From NCBI GenBank assembly GCA_016219875.1, contig JACRJZ010000117.1, forward strand, positions 1-64,000: 64,000 nt of DNA. Reading direction: 5' to 3'. Below are positions 27,401 to 35,107 of the stretch, one piece after another. Each line of letters starts with the position of its first letter. Position 1 is the first letter of the stretch. This DNA comes from Verrucomicrobiota bacterium. Its GTDB lineage: Bacteria; Verrucomicrobiota; Verrucomicrobiia; Limisphaerales; JACRJZ01. The position numbers were made by a program, and so were the translations under genes. The notes below the pieces were generated by a model that was not told the DNA's origin, did no database searches, and saw only the letters and a list, made by a program, of their open reading frames with translations.

Positions 27401-27882
27401 AGCGGATGGTCCGTCGGGTGGCCCATGCGGAACATCCATTGATTGCCCTTCACCGTGCGCACGCTGCGGCGCACTTGGTCAGCGAGCGTCTGGAAGGCGA
27501 GCCGTTGGTAAGCGGCAGCCAGCGCGCTGGAGATGCCGTCACTCGGGCCTTCGGAGTGCTGCACCGACAGGAAGTGGTCGATGGCTTCCTCGAAGCGGCG
27601 ATTGAGCAAATGCTCGTAGCCGTGGAAGGGAATGAGGCCGCGAGTTTCGAGTTCCGAGTTCCGAGTTCCGAGTTTGTCCGGCAGGTGGAAGCGGTGAATG
27701 GCGTAGAGGAAAAACAGAGAGCGGACCCGCTCGTAGAGGTTGTCGCGGCGGCGACGGAAGGCGTCAAGTGCAGCGCACTGCCGGGACAACTCGTCGAGCG
27801 AAGCTTCACGGCACAGGGCGTCGAGGGACTGGTTGCGCGTGTCGGCGTCCGTCGCGGTGATGATGCGAATCAAGTCGAGCAT
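24484..27882 (-). CDS. GHMP kinase-like / UDP-sugar pyrophosphorylase fusion, 1132 aa
   Basis: The N-terminal half (about 150-600) resembles a GHMP sugar kinase of the fucokinase type: RMDLSHSGWSDIFF, NVSIDLG, the ATP-loop-like NIPKGSRLAVSTNL and a Gly-rich LGGMSGGGMGF. The C-terminal half (about 775-1120) is a UDPGP-type nucleotidyltransferase with LAAGVGSRWTQG, KGLHPF, HNIDTLGAD and YYNSNTCW. Together it could phosphorylate a sugar at C1 and activate it with UTP. Fkp/FKGP enzymes have the opposite order (pyrophosphorylase then fucokinase). The linker (about residues 720-745) comes from repeat-like DNA, and a period-7 tract encodes residues 70-80. It is probably cytoplasmic. Confidence 0.75.
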   Translation of the reverse strand: MLDLIRIITATDADTRNQSLDALCREASLDELSRQCAALDAFRRRRDNLYERVRSLFFLYAIHRFHLPDKLGTRNSELETRGLIPFHGYEHLLNRRFEEAIDHFLSVQHSEGPSDGISSALAAAYQRLAFQTLADQVRRSVRTVKGNQWMFRMGHPTDHPLRLRPELLAKADDGTYPILRERTPVRMDLSHSGWSDIFFLGMDFPEGARVLNVSIDLGVHGRDAEPCPPVEAYLRVIDEPILRLTSVDLGATADIDNLAEVFDFARDYLGLLKAAVIAAGIVPPGIEGSGQNLADLLARVVGQGRGLEMVSNVNNIPKGSRLAVSTNLLASLVSLCMRATGQAKSLTGPLAEDERRLVLARALLGEWLGGSGGGWQDSGGVWPGMKLITGVLAAEGDPEFGVSRGRLMPTHRIFDHRDASPETRQQLQDCLVLVHGGMAQNVGPILEMVTEKYLLRCEAEWKSRLEMMGILDAIIAALRVGDVKRIGELTTRNFFNPIQTIIPWASNDFTETLIARVRAEFGDAFWGFWMLGGMSGGGMGFIFAPGQKAHAQERLQTIMSEIKRALQTALPFAMEPVVYDFAINERGTWADCLHGADALLPQDYYALHVPRWLRADPQTLPGTRRVELDKFSAACRSRPELSGMVQSLFERLLPRLKTDGGKHRSLAELLVQSGFDRVQHEQIREDLKNGRIGLAQNRLPVNADIKDVKPEDVVDATGILVSGAGESPARLWQAGSPALLPSAAPHQARGLDALHRGELAIVTLAAGVGSRWTQGAGVVKGLHPFCKLGGKHRTFIEAHLAKSRRIGKLVGQPLPHIVTTSWLTHEAIEDFLKRHDNYGYPGPLLLSPGRAIGLRLVPMVRDLRFLWEEMPQQVLDEQQQKVRDSLRQALMNWARQTGEGSDYTDNLPSQCLHPVGHWFEIPNLLRNGVLARLLAERPQLKHLMVHNIDTLGADADPAMFGLHLAHGSCLSFEVITRRIDDRGGGLARVNGQVRLVEGLAMPREEEEFTLRYYNSNTCWIDIDQILGAFGLTRAELLDQEKVTAAIRVQAARVPTYITIKDVKKRWGHGQEDVFPVCQFEKLWVDMTALPEIKTSFVVVPRLRGQQLKDQAQLDGWLRDGSAAHVETLCEWE
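25648..25722. repeat. repeat-like insert inside the kinase/UDPGP gene
   Basis: About 75 bp in the inter-domain linker contain the perfect palindrome GCGGGCGACTCGCCCGC (25697-25713), with GCGCTGCACTA and GCGCCACTA near the two ends. The segment is in frame with the host gene and encodes an Ala/Gly/Ser/Pro-rich linker, unlike the flanking conserved sequence. Confidence 0.55.
27643..27676. repeat. heptanucleotide tract inside the kinase/UDPGP gene
   Basis: GAGTTTC, then GAGTTCC three times, then GAGTTT, with exact period 7. Read on the minus strand it yields the residues LGTRNSELETR near residue 75, a spot with no visible domain. Confidence 0.75.
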
Positions 27883-28400
27883 GGCGGAATCGGATCAAAA
27901 CGGGAGCCAATCGTCGCCCGGACTCTGGGCGCGCGGCAAGTTGAGGTTCATGTTGTGCGGCGGTTCAGCGTTTCGGGTCATGGCATCGTCGGGCCGAGAG
28001 TCACAAAAGCGGCGCGTGGAGTCAATGACACGGCAGGGCCTGAGAGGCAGGCACCCGGGCTGCCTCAAGCCCATGCCGGCGCGCGGCTGTCCCAGCCGCA
28101 GCGACCCCGAACGACCGAGCGCCGCGTGAAAAGGCTCGCGCTGACGGCTTGCGAGCGTAGCGCAGGTTTTCCACCCTGCGAGCGCTTCGTGCTTCCCCGT
28201 GCCTTGCCGACTGCAAGTCGGCGATACGGCAGGCTCGAAAGCCTGCGCTACGACAAGCCGTGTGACACATCCGGGTTAGGAGTTCCGGATACAGCCGGTG
28301 GCACGCCAAGACCGCCTCATGGCGGAATTCTGGGCCTCTGATTCCCACGCCCAGATGCCAACTTGTCAACTTCTGCGAGAGCGGCCACACTTCCGCCCGT
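27883..28400. other. intergenic region, 518 bp
   Basis: It separates the divergent fusion and terC genes and should hold both promoters. The only structured element seen is inverted-repeat copy B (28157-28252). No gene is supported. Confidence 0.6.
28157..28252. repeat. inverted-repeat element, copy B (short)
   Basis: It begins GTAGCGCAGG and ends CCTGCGCTAC, a perfect 10-bp terminal inverted repeat, with an inner hairpin GCCGACT..AGTCGGC. It is related to copies A (21620) and C (31365) but has a different interior. Confidence 0.7.
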
Positions 28401-29138
28401 ATGGAATGGCTTACATCGCCCGAAACCTGGATCAGCCTGCTGACGCTCACCGTGCTGGAGATCGTCCTCGGCATCGACAACATTGTCTTCATCTCGATTC
28501 TGGCCGGCAAACTGCCGGCGGGCCAGCAGCACAAGGCGCGGCAGGTGGGTCTGAGCCTCGCGCTGATCACGCGCATTCTCCTCCTGCTCAGCATCACCTG
28601 GATCATGGGGCTGAAGGCCACGTTGTTTACGCTTTTCAAACACGGCTTCTCCGGGCGTGATCTCATTCTGCTGGCGGGCGGGCTGTTTCTCATCGGCAAA
28701 GCCACGCACGAAATCCACGAGAAGCTCGAAGGCGAAGACGGCAGCGTGACGAGCCGCCTGGCCCCGACGTTCGCCGGCGTCATTGTGCAAATCCTCCTCC
28801 TGGACATCGTCTTCTCGCTCGACTCCGTGATCACCGCCGTCGGCATGGCGCGCCAGGTAGGTGTGATGATCGCCGCCGTTATCATCGCCATCGGCTTCAT
28901 GCTGTGCTTCGCCGCGCGCCTCAGCCGGTTTATTGACCAGCATCCGACTTTGAAAATGCTGGCTTTGAGCTTCCTCCTGTTGATCGGCGTGGTGCTGGTG
29001 GCGGACGGGCTGGGCCAGCACATTGAGAAGGGCTACGTGTACTTCGCCATGGCCTTTTCCGTGGGGGTGGAAGTGCTGAACATCCGCGCCCGCGTCCGGC
29101 AGAGCAGCAAGGTGTCGCTGCACCAGCCGTATCGCTAG
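28401..29138 (+). CDS. TerC-family integral membrane protein, 245 aa
   Basis: Seven or so hydrophobic spans carry the TerC-type acidic motifs: VLGIDNIVF in the first span and VFSLDSVITAVG near the middle. The length fits the family (about 240). TerC proteins act as membrane metal (Mn) exporters or in metal resistance. It is free-standing, with no tellurite-resistance genes nearby, so a general manganese role is more likely than tellurium resistance. Confidence 0.9.
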   Translation: MEWLTSPETWISLLTLTVLEIVLGIDNIVFISILAGKLPAGQQHKARQVGLSLALITRILLLLSITWIMGLKATLFTLFKHGFSGRDLILLAGGLFLIGKATHEIHEKLEGEDGSVTSRLAPTFAGVIVQILLLDIVFSLDSVITAVGMARQVGVMIAAVIIAIGFMLCFAARLSRFIDQHPTLKMLALSFLLLIGVVLVADGLGQHIEKGYVYFAMAFSVGVEVLNIRARVRQSSKVSLHQPYR

Positions 29139-29196
29139 CGCGCCCGCGGCCCCATCCAACGCTTGCCGCCGCGTGGGTTTGGCCTAGAGTGCGGCC

Positions 29197-30486
29197 ATGA
29201 AACGTCCACGCGTATCTGCTCTCGTCGCCTTCATCGCACTGCTGGCTCTCCTGCCCAACTTCGGAATCGCGGCGCCGCTCGCTGACTCGGCCCGCGGCTA
29301 CAAAATCCAGCTCGCCGAGAAGATCCTCCCCTATTGGTTCGACACCGCCCAAGACACCGTCAACGGGGGCTACCTGCTGTCCGATGATTTTCTCAAAGGA
29401 CGCAGCCAGCCGAAGGAAAAGCAACTCGTCTCCCAAGCGCGCATGATTTGGACGTTCTCGCTTGTCCACCGCAAGGGCTACAGCGACGCGCGCCGCAATT
29501 ACCTCAAGGCTGCCGAGCAAGGCTACCGGTTCCTGCTCGACCACTTTCGCGACCAACAGCATGGCGGCTATTTCTGGAAGACTGACCTAGACGGCAAGGC
29601 CACCAAAGAACTCAAAATCGTCTATGGCCAGTCCTTCGTGATCTACGCGCTCGTTGAGTACTATCGCGCCAGCGGCGACAAGGCCGCCCTTCAGCACGCG
29701 ATGGATCTCTTTCAAACGCTCCAGAAGCGCTCGCGCGACCCGAAGCACGGCGGTTGGGTGGAGCATTTCCAGCGCGACTGGACGGCGCTCGCCCTGCGCG
29801 ATCCTGCCGGGGAAGTCGAAGTCGCCGGCCTCAAGAGCGCCAACACGCATCTGCATCTGATGGAAGCGCTCACCGAACTCTACGAGGCCACGCACGATGG
29901 CGCCGTTCGCCAGGCCCTTGAGGAAAGCGTGAAGCTCAACGCGACGTATTTCTACCCGCCTGACGCCGCCCAATCCTGCTTTCACCGCCACCCGGACTGG
30001 ACCGCCGTCACCGATCGGCGCAGCGCCGGGTTGTCCTACGGGCACAACGTCGAGTTCGCGTGGCTCATGGTTCGCGCCGAGCAAGTCCTGGGCCGGCCGC
30101 CTTCCTGGAAGCACTTCTACGCGCACCTCGATCACGCCCTGAAGATCGGCTGGGACGAACAGCGCGGCGGGCTTTACCATCGCGGCGTCGGCAACGAACC
30201 GCCCACGGACACCGGCAAAGTCTGGTGGGTCCAGGCGGAGATGCTGGCCACGCTGACCGACGCGCTGGTCCACCAGCCGGAGAAGAAATACGAAGCCGCG
30301 TTGGCGAAGCTCCTGGACTTCCTCGCCAAGTACCAGGCTGATCCGAAAGACGGCATCTGGCTCGACACCGTCACCGCCGAAGGCCAGCCCAAGTCACCGG
30401 GCAAAGCGCACAGTTGGAAGGCCAACTACCACGACGTTCGCGCCATCCAGAAGTTCGTCGAAGCCTTTCACCCTGGGGCGAAGTAG
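29197..30486 (+). CDS. exported AGE-family (N-acylglucosamine 2-epimerase-like) protein, 429 aa
   Basis: A signal peptide (about 1-25) is followed by an (alpha/alpha)6-barrel protein resembling N-acylglucosamine or cellobiose 2-epimerases: GGYLLSDDF, HGGYFW, KSANTHLHLMEAL, SYGHNVEFAWL and KVWWVQAEML carry the conserved His and Trp/Glu residues. It should epimerise a sugar at C2, probably in the periplasm. Its 3' end is 35 bp from the convergent hisA-like gene. Confidence 0.85.
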   Translation: MKRPRVSALVAFIALLALLPNFGIAAPLADSARGYKIQLAEKILPYWFDTAQDTVNGGYLLSDDFLKGRSQPKEKQLVSQARMIWTFSLVHRKGYSDARRNYLKAAEQGYRFLLDHFRDQQHGGYFWKTDLDGKATKELKIVYGQSFVIYALVEYYRASGDKAALQHAMDLFQTLQKRSRDPKHGGWVEHFQRDWTALALRDPAGEVEVAGLKSANTHLHLMEALTELYEATHDGAVRQALEESVKLNATYFYPPDAAQSCFHRHPDWTAVTDRRSAGLSYGHNVEFAWLMVRAEQVLGRPPSWKHFYAHLDHALKIGWDEQRGGLYHRGVGNEPPTDTGKVWWVQAEMLATLTDALVHQPEKKYEAALAKLLDFLAKYQADPKDGIWLDTVTAEGQPKSPGKAHSWKANYHDVRAIQKFVEAFHPGAK

Positions 30487-30521
30487 GCCGTAGCTGGAAC
30501 GCCCCACGTCACCGGTCAGGA

Positions 30522-31289
30522 TCAGGGACCGCGCCTCCTTTGGTTGAACGCCACCGCGTCCGCGTAGCGCACACCCGTTCCACCGAAGATGTCGAGCGCG
30601 GAGCCAATCGTAAGGTCGATCCTGCCTCCGCCCTTCCGCTCCACCGCTTCCAGGTCTTCGAGCGAACGCGCGCCGCCGGCGTAGGTCGTGGGGAGAGGCG
30701 ACCACATAGCCAGTTTCTCAACCAACTCCAAGTCCGCCCCGCGACACAGCCCCTCGACATCGACCGCGTGGATCAGAAACTCGGCACACCGGTCGGCAAG
30801 CTGCGTCAGCGTATCGGCGGAGACCGTCAGCTCCGTGAACTTCTGCCAGCGATCCGTGACCACGAAGTAATCTGGCCCGCGCTTCCGGCAACTCAGGTCG
30901 AGCACGAGGCGCTCTCGGCCCACAGCCTTCACCAACGCGCCGAGACGCTCCCAGTCCTGCTTGCCGTCGCGGAAGACCCACGACGTCACGATGACGTGCG
31001 ACGCTCCGGCTTCCAGCCAACCCGACGCGTTTTCCAAGTTCACACCGCCGCCCAATTGCAGGCCGCCCGGATACGCGGCCAGGGCTTCGCGCGCGGCGGT
31101 TTCATTGCCGGGGCCAAGCAGAATGACGTGCCCGCCCTTCAGGTCGTCGCGCCGGTAGAGTTCCGCGAACCAAGCCGCCGGCCGTTCCGACACAAAGTTC
31201 GTGCGCAACCCCGCTGCGTCGTCGCTGAGCGTGCCGCCGACGATCTGCTTCACTTTGCCTTCGTGGAGATCAATGCACGGACGAAACAT
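30522..31289 (-). CDS. hisA: HisA-type ribotide isomerase, eukaryotic type, 255 aa
   Basis: A TIM-barrel isomerase for the fourth histidine-biosynthesis step (ProFAR to PRFAR). The sequence follows the yeast HIS6/plant form rather than ordinary bacterial HisA: CIDLHEGKVKQIVGGTL, HVILLGPGN, LQLGGGVN, VIVTSWVF, LVLDLSCRK, FLIHAVDVEGL, YAGGARS and DLTIGSALDIFGG. Catalytic Asp residues are present near the N-terminus (IDLHEG) and in the central strand (LDLSCRK). ATG at 31289 is chosen because the long upstream frame is repeat DNA. It is not next to other his genes. Confidence 0.9.
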   Translation of the reverse strand: MFRPCIDLHEGKVKQIVGGTLSDDAAGLRTNFVSERPAAWFAELYRRDDLKGGHVILLGPGNETAAREALAAYPGGLQLGGGVNLENASGWLEAGASHVIVTSWVFRDGKQDWERLGALVKAVGRERLVLDLSCRKRGPDYFVVTDRWQKFTELTVSADTLTQLADRCAEFLIHAVDVEGLCRGADLELVEKLAMWSPLPTTYAGGARSLEDLEAVERKGGGRIDLTIGSALDIFGGTGVRYADAVAFNQRRRGP

Positions 31290-31364
31290 GGCGGCAGTGT
31301 CCGAAGGCGGAGGAATCACGTCGAGAGGAATCCTCCGGCCTACAGCGTGGCGCGCGCAACCGGA

Positions 31365-31508
31365 CACCCCCGCCGTAGCGCTTTCCAACCTGCCGTAGCG
31401 CCGACATTCTTGTCGGCAGGCCGTCCGCCACGATGCGGACGTCCGAATGGCTCGCACGTCCCGCGGGCTGGAAGCCTGCGCTACAGCGGCAAGGCCAAGT
31501 TGCGCCCA
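31365..31508. repeat. inverted-repeat element, copy C
   Basis: It shares CACCCCCGCCGTAGCG with copy A at its left end, the hairpins GCCGACATTCTTGTCGGC and CGTCCGC..GCGGACG inside, and a right end GGCTGGAAGCCTGCGCTAC plus the tail GGCCAAGTTGCGCCCA. The last 28 bp overlap the 3' end of the neighbouring dehydratase gene and supply its last codons and stop. Confidence 0.75.
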
Positions 31509-32719
31509 CGCAGTCGGGCCATTTCCAGCAAGGCTTCCACGCGGGTCTTGATCCGGGCGGAATCGGAAGCCGAGTAATCGGTGGTGATCTTCAGGTAGGG
31601 CAGCCGCAACTCGCTCTCGACCAGCCTCCGCACGTGATACGACTCGACATCGTAGGTCAGGCAGGCGTGCCAGATGAGTTCGATCACGCAGTCCGGGCGG
31701 AACTTCGCGGCCAGCGCCCGGAGCGAGTCCAGCCGCCCGCAGTTCGCGAGCATCACTGAACAGGGAAGGTGGTAATACTTCCGGGCGATGGCACGGAGCG
31801 GGTCGGGGACCGATTCCTCCACATCTTCGAGAATCGGTTTCAGTCCAGTGCAGTTCTCCATGCAGACGACCACCGCGCCGCAATCCTCAATCAACTCCAG
31901 GACGCGCTCAGCACCGTGAACCAAAGGGACGCCCGTGAGCAGGACGCGCGGCTTTCTGGCGGACGGCGGTTCAGGAAGACCGGGCGCGCTCAGAACATCA
32001 AGCGCCTTTGCGTATTGTTCCAAGTCCGCTTCGATGCCGGAGATGATGCTCTTAAGGCCGAGGAGTTGTCGGCCCGTCAGCGGAGGGTGCTCCGCCGCCA
32101 TCAAGTCCGCCAGCCGCCGTCGCAGTCCGCGCTCGCGGTTCATCAACCGGATGGCCCTGCGCAATCCTTCGTCGGTGATGCGAACGCCGAAGCGCTGCTC
32201 AAGATGATCCTTCAGTTTGCGCACCTCGTCCGTCCAGCGGGTCAGCGCGTCGGCGTCGTCAGCCTTTTGCGGCAGTTCGAGCACGTAGAGCGGCTTCGAC
32301 TCGGCCATCAACTCGAACATCTTCTTCTTGCCGTCGCAGGTGGTTTCCGCGACCACCAGGTCCGCCCACTGGAGGAACGGGTTCCGGCCCGTGAGGTGGT
32401 AGCCGAACGTGGACTTGATGAGCGGGCACAGGTTCGCAGGGAGCACCTGCTCCGCCGCGGGAATCGTGTCCGCGCTGCCGCCGCACAGGCAGACCGGCAC
32501 CGCGCCCGCCGCCAGGATGACTTCGCGCGGCGTGAACTCGCACAGGATTCCCACGATGGGCCGGCCCTCCCGCTTTGCAGCTTCGGCGTAGTCGTAGCAG
32601 TGGTCGAGCATGTCGCGAAACCAATCGAGGGGATTCGTGGCGGCGTCTGAATCTGATCCCGGCTGCGCCCAACGGGGCGACGATGGTGTCGCGGAAGTGT
32701 TCATCAACACAACCTCCAT
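31481..32719 (-). CDS. 2-hydroxyacyl-CoA dehydratase (HgdB/BcrC-like) family protein, 412 aa
   Basis: It matches the D-subunit family with conserved Cys residues for an Fe-S cluster: GAVPVCLCGG, LCPLIKSTFG, DLVVAETTCDGKKKMFE, LTGVPLVHG, and a C-terminal WHACLTYDVES with YLKITTDYS. Members dehydrate 2-hydroxyacyl-CoA, reduce aryl-CoA, or form double-cubane reductases with an ATP-dependent activator. No partner subunit or activator gene is nearby, so a single-subunit double-cubane protein is most likely. ATG at 32704 is an alternative start. The C-terminal GRNLALPL is encoded by a dispersed repeat. Confidence 0.85.
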   Translation of the reverse strand: MEVVLMNTSATPSSPRWAQPGSDSDAATNPLDWFRDMLDHCYDYAEAAKREGRPIVGILCEFTPREVILAAGAVPVCLCGGSADTIPAAEQVLPANLCPLIKSTFGYHLTGRNPFLQWADLVVAETTCDGKKKMFELMAESKPLYVLELPQKADDADALTRWTDEVRKLKDHLEQRFGVRITDEGLRRAIRLMNRERGLRRRLADLMAAEHPPLTGRQLLGLKSIISGIEADLEQYAKALDVLSAPGLPEPPSARKPRVLLTGVPLVHGAERVLELIEDCGAVVVCMENCTGLKPILEDVEESVPDPLRAIARKYYHLPCSVMLANCGRLDSLRALAAKFRPDCVIELIWHACLTYDVESYHVRRLVESELRLPYLKITTDYSASDSARIKTRVEALLEMARLRGRNLALPL

Positions 32720-32748
32720 GCCAGTGAAGTGAACGGAAGCTGCACGGC

Positions 32749-34539
32749 TTACTTGGGCGCGCTGCCAGCTTCGGCCAGGAACTTCCCCAGTTCCCGATAG
32801 GTGAGCCAGACCTTCTGGTTGATGGCGCTGAGTTCGCCGAGCTCGCCTTTCGAGCGCACGCGGCGGGCGAAGGTGCGGATGAGTTTCTCCACCGGCGCCG
32901 CTTGCAGGGCCTTGCGGGCCTCGGCGAGTTCGGCAGCAAACGAGTTCGTCTCGGTCAACTCTGCCAGCCAGCGGTCCTTGAGACGGTAGGCCGGCTCCAG
33001 GTCGCGGCTCACGTCGTCGAGCAGGAGCGTGAACTCCCAGTTCGCCAGCAGCCAGTCGAGGTTGGCCTTCCGGCTGACGTCTTTCACTTTGGGTGCAAGC
33101 TGACTGAGTTCGGCAAGTTCATTCGTCAGCCGCGCGCGCAACTCCGGCTTCAGCCGGCCCCAGCCCGGATCGTAGGGGTAGTACTCGGGTGAGTAGGCTT
33201 GAAGCGATTGCTCGCGGTCGTAGCGGGCCAATTTGTCCGCGACCGGCGCGGCGGCCTCCTTGCCGAACTGCGCCTCGCAATCCTCGCGGTAGAACTCCTC
33301 CATCGTCGGCGCGGCATCCGGGTTGCGTGTGAAGCGGCCAAAGGCGTCGAGGTTTGCGCGTATCTCCTCCGTGCGCCAGTGGATGGCGAGGACACCGTCA
33401 AGCTTCTGCCGGGCAGCCAGCGTGACGTGTTCGCGGAGCAAGGACACGCGCGGCTGCAAGTGCCAGAGCCGGGCGTCGCCTTCGAGCCACGGGATCGCCC
33501 AGACGGGACGATGCTTGCCGATCTCCGCGAGGAACGGCGGTTGCGGGTCCCAGCCCTGGCTCGGATTCAGGCAGGAGAAGACGATGTTCGTCGGCAACGC
33601 GCGGTCCAGCCCGGCCAGCAGTCCCGGCAGTTGCGCGCCGCCGCCCCAACCGCTGATGGCCAGCCGGACTTTAGGCGCGCGTTTCGCCAGGTAATCGTGC
33701 GCCTGCTGGATGTAGCCCAGCGACCACACGCCCGTGATGATGGCGTCGGGATTGCCGGCTTCCTCGAAATGCTTCTTGTCGCGTTCCAGCGCCGCGCGAA
33801 ACAACTCGCCGGCCGACGTGGCGCGCCCGACGTGCATGGTGTGCTCGTGCAGCCAGAGCCAAACCCAGTCGAGGCCCGGATAGGCGCGCAGCAGGTCGTC
33901 GATGGTGTTGCGCAGAATCTCAATCGACGCCGGGTGATACGGGTCCGGGATGTTGGCGCCGCGAATCCACGAGCCGGGAGGCACCACCGATGGAAACTCC
34001 GGCGGATGAATCCCGAACTCGAAGCCGATGCCCACCTGGATGCCGCGCTCGTGCGCCATCTCCACCACGCGCTTCATCAACGCCTGAGCCATCCGGTAGT
34101 GCTCGTCGTTCGACTTCGGGAGCACCGCGCACTTCGCGCCGAAGGCGTCCGCGCCGCCGTACTTTGGAAAGAGTTTCGCCGTGTCGAACGGGAACTCCGA
34201 AAGCCGCAGCGACCGATAGCCCCAGCGCGCCGTCAATGACGTGTCGAAACATCCCAATGGCAGCACGTCGCGGTACTGGATGCGGATGATCGGTTCCACG
34301 TACGGCGCGTAGCGTTCCGCACCGCCGGTGTAGCAGTGGAACACGACGTAGTTCAGGCCAAGCCGCTTGAGGTGGTCGAGGTACTTCGCGTAATCCTCCT
34401 CGTCCCAAGCCGTGGGGCCAGACAGGAAATTGTGCCACGGCAGCGTGCCGCGGATGTGGAAGGGCGAGGAAGCCGGGTCCGCGGCGGTGAGCAACCCGTG
34501 GAGCAGGACCAGCGAGAGAATGGATGGCAAGCGGCGCAT
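32749..34539 (-). CDS. exported TIM-barrel, glycoside-hydrolase-like protein, 596 aa
   Basis: A signal peptide (MRRLPSILSLVLLHGLLTA) precedes a barrel-like region with YLDHLKRLGLNYVVFHCYTG, RGIQVGIGFEFG, GLDWVWLWLHEHT, LAISGWGGG and WAIPWLEGD, then a helical C-terminal domain. The barrel resembles exported alpha-glucuronidase or hexosaminidase-type proteins of polysaccharide degraders, but I cannot place it in a family or name the catalytic acids with confidence. ATG at 34539 is chosen over the upstream extension, which runs into tandem-repeat DNA. Confidence 0.72.
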   Translation of the reverse strand: MRRLPSILSLVLLHGLLTAADPASSPFHIRGTLPWHNFLSGPTAWDEEDYAKYLDHLKRLGLNYVVFHCYTGGAERYAPYVEPIIRIQYRDVLPLGCFDTSLTARWGYRSLRLSEFPFDTAKLFPKYGGADAFGAKCAVLPKSNDEHYRMAQALMKRVVEMAHERGIQVGIGFEFGIHPPEFPSVVPPGSWIRGANIPDPYHPASIEILRNTIDDLLRAYPGLDWVWLWLHEHTMHVGRATSAGELFRAALERDKKHFEEAGNPDAIITGVWSLGYIQQAHDYLAKRAPKVRLAISGWGGGAQLPGLLAGLDRALPTNIVFSCLNPSQGWDPQPPFLAEIGKHRPVWAIPWLEGDARLWHLQPRVSLLREHVTLAARQKLDGVLAIHWRTEEIRANLDAFGRFTRNPDAAPTMEEFYREDCEAQFGKEAAAPVADKLARYDREQSLQAYSPEYYPYDPGWGRLKPELRARLTNELAELSQLAPKVKDVSRKANLDWLLANWEFTLLLDDVSRDLEPAYRLKDRWLAELTETNSFAAELAEARKALQAAPVEKLIRTFARRVRSKGELGELSAINQKVWLTYRELGKFLAEAGSAPK

Positions 34540-35104
34540 AGTCTTGTGTTGTTGGGCGCGATGGTATCGCCGAACGGAGCGACGTAAAGAGAATCCCTCC
34601 TGCGCCCGTGGAACCCTCACCCTAACCCTCACCCTAACCCTCACCCTAACCCTCTCCCGTCCGACGGGAGAGGGAACGCGCGGCACGCGGCCGTCGTGAA
34701 CCAACGCCTCCTTCGTCAAAACGCCGGATCGGCTCCTCCCTCTCCCATCCGATGGGAGAGGGCCGGGGTGAGGGGAAATCGTTTGTTGAGCTTGGGCTGC
34801 CCCGACGTTCGCTCCCGAGAATGTGGCGCCCCCCGAACCCTCACCCTCTCCCTCTCCCGTCCGACGGGAGAGGGAAAACGCGCGGCACACGGCCGTCGTA
34901 AACCAACGCCTACTTCGTCAAAACGCCGGATCGGCTCCTCCCTCTCCCATCCGATGGGAGAGGGCCGGGGTGAGGGGAAACCGTTCGTTGGGCCTGGGCT
35001 GCCCCGACGCTCACTCCCGAGAAAGTGGCGCCATCCCGAATCCTCACCCTCTCCCGTCCGACGGGAGAGGGAACGCGCGGCACACGGCCGTCGTGAACCA
35101 ACGC
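34540..35104. other. intergenic region made of tandem repeats
   Basis: Apart from roughly 70 bp upstream of the secreted glycosidase-like gene, the interval is occupied by the hairpin-bearing tandem array described separately. Frames running through it give Arg/Pro-rich nonsense. Confidence 0.7.
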
Positions 35105-35107
35105 CTA
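34612..35107. repeat. about 200-bp tandem repeat array with strong hairpins, nearly 2.5 units
   Basis: The palindrome CTCTCCCGTCCGACGGGAGA-G occurs at 34652, 34852 and 35049, giving periods of 200 and 197 bp. Between them sit two copies of a 12-bp-arm palindrome, CCCTCTCCCATC-C-GATGGGAGAGGG (34738-34762, 34940-34964), and shared text such as CGCGGCACACGGCCGTCGT and ACGCCGGATCGGCTCCTCCC. The first unit starts with a 12-bp tandem, ACCCTCACCCTA, repeated three times. The last unit merges with the 3' end of the DUF4340 gene; GCCTACTTC there is its stop and last Lys codon, and the same word occurs in the upstream unit. Confidence 0.8.

Noticed and set aside
25945..28341. 798-aa plus-strand frame
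   Set aside because: Antisense to the kinase/UDPGP fusion, with no recognisable motif.
34612..34652. ACCCTA-rich run that looks telomere-like
   Set aside because: Only about three 12-bp units, interstitial, and part of a larger hairpin repeat array; nothing suggests a linear end.
34612..35107. CRISPR-like array
   Set aside because: Units are about 200 bp and nearly identical throughout, without unique spacers and without cas genes nearby.
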